A DNA stretch of 37,081 bases from Zancudomyces culisetae (Eukaryota; Kickxellomycota; Harpellomycetes; Harpellales; Legeriomycetaceae): contig LSSK01000167.1 of the NCBI GenBank assembly GCA_001969505.1, forward strand, positions 1 through 37,081, in the 5' to 3' direction. The notes under the pieces are model-generated. The model was not told the origin of the DNA. It did no database searches and saw only the letters and a list, made by a program, of their open reading frames with translations. Positions 9,174-21,120 of the stretch are shown one piece after another. Every line of letters begins with the position of its first letter. Position 1 is the stretch's first letter. Position numbers and translations under genes: made by a program.

Positions 9174-12100
9174 TCTATCATAAAGTGCTACAGTACGTGC
9201 GTCGACTATGAACAATTGTCACTAGGGTTCGGTATTGTCACCGTTGTAGTTACTTTTGTTGCTTTTGTAGTTGTTGTTGTTGTTGTTCTTGCTGTTGTTA
9301 TGCCTGCGCTCCAAATATAAACAGGGAAAAAACAGCGACAATTTTAAAATGAAATAAGAAGAATAATGACCAAAATATCACTCTTTTCTTTTTTTTTTCT
9401 TTTTTGTTCTTGTGTAGGCTTGTGGTGTGAAATTTATACTTTATGCTCTAATTGGCAATTTTTGCTTTTTTTTCATCTACATGGTAGCTTTCTTACTAAT
9501 GTTAAAATTTTTTTTAGAACAACGGAAAAACAATGTCAAAAAGAAAAATCCAATGGAATTTTAGCCAATTGTCATTAAAGAAATAATTAGCATTTCTAAC
9601 AATGACCCAATAAATGTGAACACTGTTGCACTATCTTTTCATATTTTAGGTATCCTTTTCCCCCCGTTTTCGAATTGAGGTAAATTAACAACAATCAATT
9701 CAGCACTAAGCAACTTTTGCGTTAATGGGATGATTATGACAGATTGTGGTGTGACTACTGTTTGAAGAAAATCGCTACCACTTTAAACATAAAAGGATAT
9801 AATCTTGTAAATAAACAGAGGAAAGGATATCTACATCCTTTACCATGAACACAGGTGGAAATCAATCAAATGCAAATATTTTCAAAGTTAGAATAAACAT
9901 ATCATATTTCAGTATTTTCTTGTGGGTAGAATAGTAAATACTGCAATGCCAGTCGCCTTTTTTTCTAGAACTTCAGCAATGGAATGCGCATCACAGTTCT
10001 TCGTGGTAAACCCGAGAAAACTAAAATAAATAAAAAAGATCGCTCCCCCCCATTAAAGCTATACAATTCCTGCGAGTTTAAAATAAAATGAACAAGAAAG
10101 CTCATGCGTTTAACATGGGTCTATGAGGAGCGGGGTGGTGGGGTGTTGGTGCTAAATCTGTTATTTCATGTATATCAATAGTGCCTATGTATAAATTTTC
10201 ATATAAAAGCGAAAGATATTAACCAAATGCGCTTTGCCTTTAAACGCATCTAGACCTATCGATTTTTGGGAGGTACTTGGATTCTTTCTCTAGGTGTTTG
10301 AATACTTGCTAAAAGACAACATGCTAAATTTTTTTTTTAAAAAAAAAGAAAGAAATAAGTCCAGAAAGATTTCTTGGCATGTGCGATGAGATTTTTGGAT
10401 TCGAACCATAACCCAACATTTTGCAAGTTTTTCACATGTTCCAGCATATGTAGATTCAATCTACTTAAACTAGCAAAACTCTAAAACGTGTTGTCATTTT
10501 CCAAAATCAAGTCAAGCAGGCATTTATTACCTGCTAGTCGAGAAAACTAGTTAAAGTCGACATGTGGGTTTTCATGTCTATGAGAGACAGTTGGATGCTT
10601 ATGAGCTGCAGAAGACAGTAACATTTGGACTACGAAAAAACAGCACGTATATGATCAGGTTTCCACCAATTGCAAAGTTATATTACAAAGTTACGTTGTT
10701 ATAGAACACCCGAACCAAGAGTCCTTTTCTATTCAGCTGCGTTTGTGTATCTTGTATATACATTTCACTGAATAACAATCAGATGAATAAGGCACAATGT
10801 GACTATATTCGCCGTTTGTTAGTAATAATGTTTGTACTTCCTATTAGATTTGTGTTAAATTAGTTTGGTATTACAAATATATTGTAAAGCAAAAAAAAAA
10901 CAATACAAATCAAAAATACGTTCAAGTGCAGATGCAGTAATACCGAACCGGCTAACCCTACTTGCAATAACAGAAATGATCTGTCAAGAAGGGGTTTGTC
11001 TTTGTTTTTATATTTGTTTTGAGATGCATGAATTACATAATAATATTTAGTCATTATGTCCCAGTTTTCTCCTCTATCTCATCCTCTCACCACTCAAAAA
11101 CAATAAGAAATAATCGATTTTGACCTCAATCAAGTTAATGAACATCGATTTGTAAGGCTATTAGCTTTTTTTTTTACAAATCTAGTACAAAGCTACAACT
11201 TTTGGTCAAGTAAAGAGTCGTCTTTGTGGAGTAGTCAAACTTTTTACGTAAACTGTAGTGATCACAAAAAAAAAGTTTAGTTTACAAAATATATATTAGT
11301 GGTAGATGGTAAAGGGTTGGATAAGTGGGAAACGAGCATATGGATGAGAACAATTAAAGCCATGTTTTGATTATTTTTTAACAAGATGGCAGTGGCAAGA
11401 GCTGCAAAAAAATAGCATTAGTTAAAACTTCGTTACACGAGGACTTGTTGAGTAAAAATAGTGGATATCAATCAGGTTCAAGAAAAGGAACTGCAAAGAA
11501 TAATTTATCTTGGCTCAATATTCCACATTCAATGAAACCTTCATCGTATCCAAGTTGATAAAAATAACAACTGCTTTATTTTCGGTGGGTTATTAGCGAC
11601 TGGTAGTTTGGCGGGGTAAAAAAGGGTGTGGCAAATTAAATAATGTTACACCCGAGAATTGGATATCTCATGACAGGCACAAGTGCGCAGTGTCGGATGA
11701 TTTGGGATGCAATTCAGCATGGGCTAGAAATATATGTTTTAAAATGAATGAGTGGAAAGAAAATTTTATGCATCCAATATACGGGTTTGGATTTTCTATG
11801 GGATTGTGTTTAGGCGGGGAGGGGGGTAGAGAGAAGGCAGTTGGGAGGAAATGAAATCTGAATATTAGGGTTGATATTGTGAAAATTAATTGTGAAAATT
11901 AAAAAGGACAAAGCTCGGCGAAAAAAAAAATCCAAACGAATATTGGGGTTTGGACCCAATAGGCCAGCTTGTACATATTTTTGAATCCAAGTTTAATACA
12001 TACTCTTGGATATTATATTAGTGGTCAAAGAAAGCTCATTAATTTACTACTCGGAAGCATGCTAAGTTTAGAAACAGAGAGATTTCAACAACGCAAATTA

Positions 12101-13929
12101 CGAGAACAGCAGCAATAAATGCAAAGCAATTTGAAACATGTATTTAATAAAGCCAAACAAAATCTATGTTTATAGCAAGGATGTCTAACATTTAAAGGCT
12201 GTATATGGTGTTAAGTACATACATGTGTGCAAATAAAGAGGAGTTGGTATTTTCATAATCTACAGATATTCAAACGAAAAGCAACAAAATAAAAGAAAGC
12301 GAAATATGGCTGGGTAGTTTATGGCATTTGTCCAAAATTTAGGAAGCTTGATTCTACTAATTGCTGGTAAAAGATGTCTTTCCGTTTTTAGAAATTAAAT
12401 TTGCCCTTGTCGAAATTTGGCTAAAAAAAAACCTTTTTTTATAAAATGAAAACATGGTAGCACTAATATCATTGGGTGAAATATATCAGGATTATAAAGT
12501 AAATTAAAGTTCAATCAGTAAAGAGTGCCAACATTGGATTTGAGAGTTTAAGCAGCCTCAATACTAATAGCATTTTGTTGTCTTTTTTGCTCTTTGTTTT
12601 TGCAGAATAGTTTAGGTTGCAAAATTTATTGTGTCATGAATCTCTAAACATACGGGCCAAATGCTGGCCACAAAAAATTTTTTTTCTATAACTTTTATCC
12701 TTATTTTGCAACTTGGTTATTTACCTACGATTGTTTATATTAACGAAATTAGTAAGCCCTAATAAATTAAAAACGTTAAAAATTCAAATGATAACGTTTT
12801 ATTTGAACACATCAAAAACAGAAAAAAAAAAGGCGCTAGCAAACAAAAAGAAGAAAAGGTCAAACTTTAGTGAAAAGCAATTAAAAAAAAATAGCCCAAG
12901 TATTGAGCAAAAGCTGAAGTTTGCTGTTTTTATTTTTTTGGAATTGTGTGCAAAGTTTGGTTCAATTTACAAGACATAACGATTTTAATATTTTTTTAAT
13001 GCGTTTTTCCTTCAAGTAACTTTATATTGTATTACAGGCTTATACTCTGGTTCCACCGCTAGAAATTGCAAAGACTTGTCGACAAAAATACTCTGAATGC
13101 AGACAAGGGCTTTGGATTAAAGCGTAATTTATTTGCATTTGGCAATAATACTGTGATTTATTCATTCGTTTGAGCGGCATACAGAAGGATTTAAGGTAAT
13201 TACTATGAAAACAAAATCAACTTGTAGAACGGAATAAATAGCGGTGTAAAGCAATGACCACCGGACTGGTGGATGGTGATAGCGAGGGTAGTTTGAAGGA
13301 AAACCGAGATGGTTTACCAGGGAAAGAGGGGGATGATTATGCAGTTTGGATTTATTTGTAAACGGGATTATGCAAAAGAGTTTTCCATCCTAGTGTGGTG
13401 TTTTATGTAAAAAAAAAAAAAAAGAAAGATTTGATTCAAGAAATGGGAAGCTGTGTCTCAAACAAATAAATAACAAAGATTATTGTATATATTTGTAGAT
13501 AGCGACGGGAAGGATAAAATACCGGCAGAATATATAAGTTTAAAAATAAATTTATAAGGTAAACAGCTTGCGCATCAAATTTTAAAAGATCTGGGTATTT
13601 TTTGCCGTTAATATAGAGAGGGTTGGTTAAGAGGCTTAAGAGTGAGCGATTTTACAATTTAAACAGCTTTTAAAAATCAAGAGTAAACCATGAAATAGCA
13701 GTCCATTAATCTGGTTGGTATACATAAGCATACGTGTAAAAAAGAAAACTACTGAATAATCGATATTAAAAGGAACATTTACGAAAAACTGAGCTGGATA
13801 CTTGAGAACAGAAAAAAAAGGCGGAAAAAAGATATATTTTTGATTGGGTAAAACGATAGAAATAACAAGAAATAATTATCGATAACGAGGGTAAGAATAG
13901 AACGCACTAGATAGGATATACACAGAGAA
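9174..13929. other. Long gene-free region (about 4.7 kb)
   Basis: No recognisable protein or RNA gene. The only frames above 60 codons (for example 10860-11054 minus and 12713-12979 plus) are lysine/leucine/phenylalanine-rich and look like chance. By eye the + strand from about 10.1 to 13.9 kb has visibly more G than C (for example 10126-10156, 11811-11852 and 13248-13336). That fits a long transcribed leader or non-coding RNA for the gene starting at 13930. Scattered splice-like signals occur, for example an acceptor ending at 13038 and GTAATT at 13198. A T-arm-like motif at 10398-10408 is not part of a foldable tRNA. Confidence 0.55.
9254..9300. repeat. GTT/CAA trinucleotide repeat upstream of SCS7
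   Basis: Imperfect (TTG)n on the + strand, including a pure run of about six GTT units at 9269-9288. It therefore reads as a CAA-rich tract in the sense direction of the SCS7 gene, about 90-125 nt upstream of its ATG. CA-rich tracts are usually unstructured, so it may lie in the 5' leader. Confidence 0.6.
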
Positions 13930-16146
13930 ATGAGTATAGACTCGATGTCAGGAAGGCAAAGATCATATAATGGGATGCCAAACTACGGAGGAGGAGAGAT
14001 GGATGATGGGGCATTCATAAGGAAACAAATGGAAAGATCAAAAGCAGGGATGCAACAACAGTACAAAAATTCACTGCAAAGCGGATCAAAAATTAGGCAG
14101 AATATGCCCCAGGGGAGGTCGGGTGACCACAGCAGAAACGCAAGCAGTTCAAGCCTGAGTTCACAAGGAGCGCCACGGTCAGGATCAGGAATGGGCGGAA
14201 GGCAAGGTGGGGGTAGAATGGTGCAACCACAAAAAAGCTATACGGACATAGCAGGAGCAGCAGGAGGTCATGGTGTTGGGTATCATCAACACCCACCAAA
14301 CTATCCACCACAACGACAGCCTAGGAAACAACACAAGTTTTCTGGACCACGATTTTACCAAGCCATTTCGGACATATTTTTTTCGAAATTTTTGGTTGAT
14401 GAATTGTTCTATTATGGTAAGTAGATGAGTAGTAGGGCTATATGCAGTATTGAGGAATATAAAAGCGTAAACTAAACAAATATAATATAATATAATATAA
14501 CAATAGAAATCAGAGAATCAATATCACGTCGAATACAAGAAAACTCTCATCGATCAGACCCAGAGGACCTCGAGGATATCGTCAGAGAAGTCTCTGAAGC
14601 GTGTAGATCGACCAAACTAAATCTCGATGGCGTGGTGCAGTGGAAACTCAGCAGGTTTGATCACACCACAGAGTCGTCAGTAATCGACCACGTGTTTCTG
14701 ATAAATGTCAATATTATGAGCTACGATTTTAGATACTCGCGGATGTGTATAGAGAAATACTGTATAGACCCACTGTGCTGTGACTTGCATGCAGAGTCAT
14801 ATAGCGAGAATGATAAAGCAAGGGCATTCCGCCGGATTCTTAACGCAGTTCTCAACGAAGCAATCCGAACAAAAATCCTTACCAAAGACCAGAAAAACAC
14901 CATTAGAATACGGCTAGTCAAGTCGCACTTTTCTATAGATGACAGAGTTGCAGTAATTCGTGAAATGGCGTTGCTGATAATGCTTGGACAAACAGAAAGG
15001 TATCGTGAACTAGCTATTAGTGGTCTGACGACATTGGGTACTCCGTGGGCTCCGCCTGCGGAACTACTTTCTGATCTCGACCGCGAATGCAGCCTGGACC
15101 CAGAAAAGGTTTTCCACAAGGCTGTGGCTGTCAGTACAAATGCATACATGGAAACCATCCTGGACGTCAGCCGATTGGGCTTAGGCCTATCTAAAAATGA
15201 AATTGAGTCCTTGCTCTCTTTATGGGCTCAGACTGTTTCACGCGCTGCACCCTCCAAAAAACTTACTATTCCAATGCTGCTGCATGTTTTGGTTCACTCC
15301 AGTGAAGCTGAATTGGAAAGAGCGTTTTCTATGTCTGCACTCAAAAGTGGTGCTGTCACCACCACTTCAGATCGCATAAGTCAGGTGGAAGATGCCGCCT
15401 TGCAAGCTGTACAGAATTTGGGTCTTGCTTGGGAACTTGGGGACAATCCTCCCCATGATCTTCGCCAGCTGTGCATGACTCTTCTTCTTGACATTGGCAG
15501 TGTGTTTTCCAAGTTTATTATCCGGGAGAAAAATGCTAATCGCGCATCAGCCCAGGATTTGGAGGAAATCGGTATTGTTGAAGATGGTCTCTTTACTCCC
15601 TGGTTTGAAATGTGCTCGTTGATGGTTCGCCACGAGCGACTAAAAAAAAGCTACCTATTATCTCTGCTAATATCCTACATCAGCATATCCAGTGAGCGCT
15701 TGCTTGCTCAAAAGGCTGACTTCAATCCTGAAATGCATCTCACTATTTTGTTGGAGTTGCTGACTGAATACCGTAAACGCAGACCCGATTATGATCCTAT
15801 TTGTGTTTCATTAGATTTTAATTTGTCAGATTCCCGGGACGCTGATGGAAGACCCCTTGAACTCGACAGAGCCACGAAAGAATCCATTGGCTCCGAGTTC
15901 GACCGACTGTATGCCTGGATAGATCCAAATATATCCTCATCCAACCGAATCCGCTCTTTACTACGACCCCTTTCACCAAAATCCAACCAGATGCTAACAA
16001 TGAGAAGAGGTGGAACTCCATCAGCCCCAAATAATGTCATGAATTCCGGTGATTCTTTCAACGCCGATCCTAACCTATCCGATGCTTATATTAACGCTGT
16101 GGCTTTGTCAGAGTCATTTAATAGTAACATGAAGTTTAGCAGCTAA
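13930..16146 (+). CDS. Unrecognised conserved-looking 708-residue protein (2 exons)
   Basis: I do not recognise this protein. Exons are 13930-14416 and 14507-16146; the intron is GTAAGT...CAATAG with a CTAAAC branch-like element and keeps the frame (phase 1). Residues 1 to about 130 are low-complexity and rich in Gly, Ser, Gln, Arg and Met, with SGRQR, GGRQGGGR and a Pro/Gln/His patch, suggesting disorder and possible RNA contact. Residues from about 135 to 640 look ordered and mostly helical, starting at SGPRFYQAISDIFFSKFLVDE. The helices alternate hydrophobic residues (for example IREMALLIMLGQTERYRELA), as in armadillo/HEAT or MIF4G-like helical repeats, though no diagnostic motif is visible. 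The tail (about 655-708) is Ser/Asn-rich. Codon use and composition support a real gene. No signal peptide or membrane helix is evident. Confidence 0.8.
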
Positions 16147-16549
16147 TTTAATTTTCTACCAAGTCACCTATATTGTTATTTGTTTTTTTTTTTACATTTA
16201 TGTCTACATTACTCTTGCTTTTGATAAATTACAATGTAACACAGTGTACAAAATTCTATTTCTTTAATTTCTGTATTTACCAAAACAAGTTTTGTTACTG
16301 GCAGACAGAGAGAAAGAGGGAGAGGTTGAGGGAGAATAGGTGTTTTTTAGGTTTTATTTTAGTGTCTCCTGTGGAAGTATGTCAAATTATAATGACATGA
16401 CAAGGATCATCATCAACATGACATGTCAAAAATAAAATAGGATTTAGTGGAAGTCATTGATCCATTTGGTTGAAATCGTTGTACTCATATCGTAAAATAC
16501 TGGGTAAAGGGTTCATCTCGTCCCATATGCAACAGGAGTATGACATTTT
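16147..16549. other. 3' flank of the 708-residue gene up to the assembly gap
   Basis: Contains T-rich sequence just after the stop, a purine-rich GAGAGAAAGAGGGAGAGG patch at 16306-16325, and a perfect 10-bp palindrome TGACATGTCA at 16419-16428. A related TGACATGACA lies about 25 bp upstream of the palindrome. No coding evidence. Confidence 0.5.
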
Positions 16550-17341
16550 NNNNNNNNNNNNNNNNNNNNNNNNNNNNNNNNNNNNNNNNNNNNNNNNNNN
16601 NNNNNNNNNNNNNNNNNNNNNNNNNNNNNNNNNNNNNNNNNNNNNNNNNNNNNNNNNNNNNNNNNNNNNNNNNNNNNNNNNNNNNNNNNNNNNNNNNNNN
16701 NNNNNNNNNNNNNNNNNNNNNNNNNNNNNNNNNNNNNNNNNNNNNNNNNNNNNNNNNNNNNNNNNNNNNNNNNNNNNNNNNNNNNNNNNNNNNNNNNNNN
16801 NNNNNNNNNNNNNNNNNNNNNNNNNNNNNNNNNNNNNNNNNNNNNNNNNNNNNNNNNNNNNNNNNNNNNNNNNNNNNNNNNNNNNNNNNNNNNNNNNNNN
16901 NNNNNNNNNNNNNNNNNNNNNNNNNNNNNNNNNNNNNNNNNNNNNNNNNNNNNNNNNNNNNNNNNNNNNNNNNNNNNNNNNNNNNNNNNNNNNNNNNNNN
17001 NNNNNNNNNNNNNNNNNNNNNNNNNNNNNNNNNNNNNNNNNNNNNNNNNNNNNNNNNNNNNNNNNNNNNNNNNNNNNNNNNNNNNNNNNNNNNNNNNNNN
17101 NNNNNNNNNNNNNNNNNNNNNNNNNNNNNNNNNNNNNNNNNNNNNNNNNNNNNNNNNNNNNNNNNNNNNNNNNNNNNNNNNNNNNNNNNNNNNNNNNNNN
17201 NNNNNNNNNNNNNNNNNNNNNNNNNNNNNNNNNNNNNNNNNNNNNNNNNNNNNNNNNNNNNNNNNNNNNNNNNNNNNNNNNNNNNNNNNNNNNNNNNNNN
17301 NNNNNNNNNNNNNNNNNNNNNNNNNNNNNNNNNNNNNNNNN
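16550..17341. other. Assembly gap (792 N)
   Basis: A run of N from 16550 to 17341. The right flank begins with 15 consecutive C (17342-17356), a likely cause of the assembly break. Any frame reported across this interval has no meaning. Confidence 0.99.
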
Positions 17342-17356
17342 CCCCCCCCCCCCCCC
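17342..17356. repeat. C15 homopolymer at gap edge
   Basis: Fifteen C in a row directly abutting the N run; unusual in this AT-rich DNA. It may be the end of a longer C-rich repeat hidden in the gap. Confidence 0.95.
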
Positions 17357-17531
17357 TTCCGTCTTCCCAATTCCCTCCCTTTCTAAACTCTGCTTATAAT
17401 AAAAGCAAAGTAAACAAAAAAGACTCGCGTAAAATTACGCATATATATATTTGTATATATATTCACGAATTATTGAAACAAAGTTAGTGTATTGTTTTTT
17501 TTTGAAGTACTGGTAGTATAAGTCTGTATAT

Positions 17532-20500
17532 ATGGGTGATAGAATAAACACGCTTGAAAAGGAAAAAAGCACTGTCACGTTTCTCTTATCAACAGAGGAA
17601 TCGAGTGCAGTTCTCAGTGACTCAAACAAAAATGGTAGCATTAATACTAACCATTCTGGTAAAGTAAACAATGCCCAGTCTCTTGGTGCTTATGTCGATG
17701 GCAGCTTTAATAATGTTTATAGTGATGAATGCCCTAGTATTGATGAAAATAGCAGAGATATTGCGGTTGGTGAGTATGATATAGCTACAACAACTCTAGA
17801 AAAAGTATCAAGTAACTTTGAGAAAGAACGTCCAGAACATAAAAAGTGTGTCAAGGCTCTATCGTTTTTGACAAAAGAGTTGGAAAATAGTTATATACAA
17901 AAGAGGCGCAAAACCAACAATTATACCACTACGGAAACAAAAACACAAACCATTCAGTTTAGCCAGGAGGTTAATGTTAACGCTGTTGATAATGGTCGTA
18001 GAGCAAAGATCAAAACAAAGAATAGTAAAAATCAAAAAATCAAGTGTTACGATGGAGAGGCAGTTAAATACTTCAGTAACATTATTGGGGATACAAAGAT
18101 GAGCAATGTGGATACTTATAATAGAGTCAATGAAAAGAACAGTAATATGCAAACCGGAGCATCAAACACAGATTCGCCAACTACAAACAACTCTGTGTTT
18201 GATATCGACGGGTTTATCTCGAAGAGAAAAAAAGAAAAGAAAAGTATAGCAGGGAAGGATATAAGTGTTGGAAATACCAATTTTACAAATATTACCAACC
18301 TTTCTAACGTCGGAAGTATGGACTATAATGTACATAAGAGTTATAGTCGGTTGGGAACTGTAGGAGGCAGTCAAAGTGATGATCACACTGCCAAAAAGTA
18401 TGCTCATAGCATTTATATTCCTGAAGAACCAAGAGGTGATGAAAAAAGTGACTTGAATGTATATAATGTTAGCGATGTTGGAAGTGTATCAGCATCAATA
18501 AATAATCATACATTTACGAGTAATCAAAGATATGATGTTTATGACGCATCAGCAGGAAAAATAAATGCGAAAAAGACAACTCCAGTTTCAACAGGAAGAG
18601 TAGGAAGTGTATGCGAATCGGCTGTACAAAACGAAAACGTATTAGTGGCGTTAATAGAAGGGAGTGGAATTGCTAGCGAGGTAGGGGTTTGTGCACTGAA
18701 TACAGAAACGATGGAGTGTTTTCTAACACAATACGCAGATATGGGAGGCTTTTCCAAAACAATAGATACGCTGAAAAGACTAGGTGCACAGCTAGTAGTA
18801 ATGGCATCGACAGTGGTTGAGAAACAGTCCAAGCTTTTCTGGCGAATTGGCAGCCAACTGAAAAGCTCAATTGTAGTTCAAAAAGTTCCACGCAGCTTTT
18901 TCAATGAAGAGCGAGGTTTGGGTGCAATTAACAAATGGATTTTGGAGGCAGACATTCCGGATCTGATGTTGAAACTGCAGTCAAAATACTATTGTTTAGC
19001 GGCAATAGGAGCATTATTTACGTATATCGAGAAAACCGACAACAAAGGGGTGTTACAACAAGGATACGGTAGTGGTAATTTTATCAGAGGAGTGTTTCAG
19101 TTTCAAGATAGTACAATGTATATTGATCCAGCTACACAGTTGGAACTTAGGCTTGTTGAGGGTGTGGACAAGCAAGAAAGTGCGTTTTCATTGTTCGGAA
19201 TTATGAAACATACTAGAACAGCAATGGGAACCAGATTACTTCGGGCGAGTATATTGCAGCCTAGTACAAATATAACTACAATAAATGAGCGATTGGATGC
19301 AGTGGAAGAATTGTTAGCATGGGAAAATGTATTTTTTGGGATACAAAGTGGTTTGAAGCAGATTCCCGATATTGATGGAATTCTTTCACAGGTAGATATA
19401 AAATAGCTAATAAATTAGTTTGTACTCTTGGATATGTTGTTAACTAAAACTATATGAAAAATGAAAAATATTAAAAAATAGCTGACGCAGATTAGTGGTT
19501 CAGTAACCGTAAAGCATGCAGAAAGCAATATCAATAATGTAATAGGAATACGAGAAACAATAATGCATAGCATCAAGATATCTGAACTGCTGTGTAGAGC
19601 AGAGTCACAGCTATTGATCGAGATAAGAGATGTGCTACAGGATCCAGTGTATGAATTGGTGTATAAAACAATTGAAAAAGTGTTGCGGGATGACATTGTA
19701 ATAGGAAAAACAGCGCTAGGTATGAGAAATGCGCGATGTCACATAATCAGAGAGAGAAAAGATGGATTTTTAGATGTGGCACGGAGGACGTATGATGAGT
19801 CAACACAGGATGCAATCGATTTGGTGAAGGAATATTGCGATACCTACGGGATAGCGATACGAATACAGTATAAACATCCACACGGATATTATCTTGCAGC
19901 ACAGGCAAACGAGTTTATGAACAATGAATGTAGGAGTTGTGGCATATTTATAAATGTCAAAAAGCATAATAAACTGGTGACATTTACGACATTGGATTTG
20001 GTTAAGCTGAACGACCGAATTCAAAATTCAATTACGGAAATCACACTGCTTTCGGACAAGATACTCAATAACGAGGTAATAGATGTGGTCAGAGAGCATG
20101 TGGATGAGATATACAGGCTTTCTGAGGCCATAGCAATGTTAGATATGGTGCTTGCGTTTGCATATCTGAGCACAACATCAAGCGATTATGTAAGACCAAG
20201 GTTTGCGGAGAATAGGATGGAGGTGATAAATTCAAAGCATCCAATCCTTGAGTACAGCGTTAATAGTAATAACAGTATTAGCAGCAATAACAGCAGACAA
20301 ACAAATGCCGGTGGAGGACAACAGGTGGTGGCCAACAATATTCATTGTAGCACCAAAGACAATATTGTCGTCATTAGCGGGCAAAATATGGGCGGAAAAT
20401 CGACATATGTGCGACAAATTGCAATTCTTAACATAATGGCTCAGATGGGCAGTTTTGTTCCAGCCCAACGAGCAACATTTCGAATCCACAGCCAATTATT

Positions 20501-21120
20501 TGCGCAGCTGAACCACAATGACAGCATCGAAATGAACGCATCGAGCTTTATGGTTGAAATGCGCGCAGTTTCGATGTACGTCAAAATGGCGGTGTCTGAT
20601 ACTGTCAACCACAACCACCCAGCCAGTAGCTTGGTGATTATGGACGAGCTGGGGCGAGGAACTAGTGCCAACGAAGGTGCTGCAATTGGATTTGCGGTTT
20701 TGCAGCATTTCTTACAAGCCCGTTCAGCACCATTCGTGTTTTTCACATGTCATTTCCTTGATTTGTTTAATAGTCTTTTTGGTGTGCCGAGAATAAATCT
20801 CCTTTCTGTTGGCCCAATGGTAAGATTATACTTGTTTAATACCATCATAACATTAGACTTACCACTAATAATAATAATAATATTGAGAGGAAAAAAATGT
20901 ATGATCGTAGGACAATAGTCAGAAACAAAAGTACAAAGTGGTTGTTTATGATAAACCAATATCAACCAATATATCGTATGGTATAAAACTGGCCAAAGAA
21001 ATTGGATTTGAAAACCAAGTAGTCGAGATGGCAACTGAGATTAGTGATTATATTATTAATCAAAAAAAGAAAACAAATCAAAATAAACAAGACAAAATTA
21101 TAGAGAGGACAAACCAATAG
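17532..21120 (+). CDS. MSH4: MSH4, meiotic MutS homologue (3 exons)
   Basis: MutS-gamma subunit that with MSH5 stabilises recombination intermediates and promotes crossovers; it is not a mismatch-repair protein. Exons are 17532-19391, 19497-20819 and 20923-21120, all phase 0, giving 1126 residues. Yeast Msh4 is 878 and human MSH4 936, so this one is long. The first 365 or so residues are Asn/Ser/Lys-rich and unlike any domain. The conserved core then starts ([20 protein letters not shown]), with connector, lever and clamp regions. The ATPase has Walker [10 protein letters not shown] (915-923), FMVEMRA and Walker [12 protein letters not shown] (D1003, E1004). THxLF is replaced by FTCHFLDL, as in MSH4 proteins. 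The N-terminal mismatch-binding domain of MSH2/3/6 is absent. The Lys/Asn/Gln-rich tail overlaps the end of SEC61 on the other strand by 23 bp. Confidence 0.93.

Noticed and set aside
10398-10408. GGATTCGAACC, the reverse complement of a tRNA T-arm (GGTTCGAATCC)
   Set aside because: On the minus strand the flanking bases do not give a clean 5-bp T stem, no matching acceptor stem exists within 70-150 nt and no D or anticodon arm could be drawn.
11811-11852. Possible G-quadruplex (GGGGAGGGGGG patch)
   Set aside because: Four separate G runs of three or more within short loops are not present; only two strong runs lie close together.
12713-12979. 88-codon frame in the gene-free interval
   Set aside because: Lys/Leu/Phe-rich, as expected from translated A/T runs; no domain or neighbouring exon.
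14632-16146. Separate 504-residue gene starting at 14632
   Set aside because: The codon at 14632 is GTG, and splicing 14416 to 14507 keeps the frame open from the ATG at 13930 through this region.
16470-17487. Long frames of more than 280 codons on both strands
   Set aside because: They consist almost entirely of N from the assembly gap.
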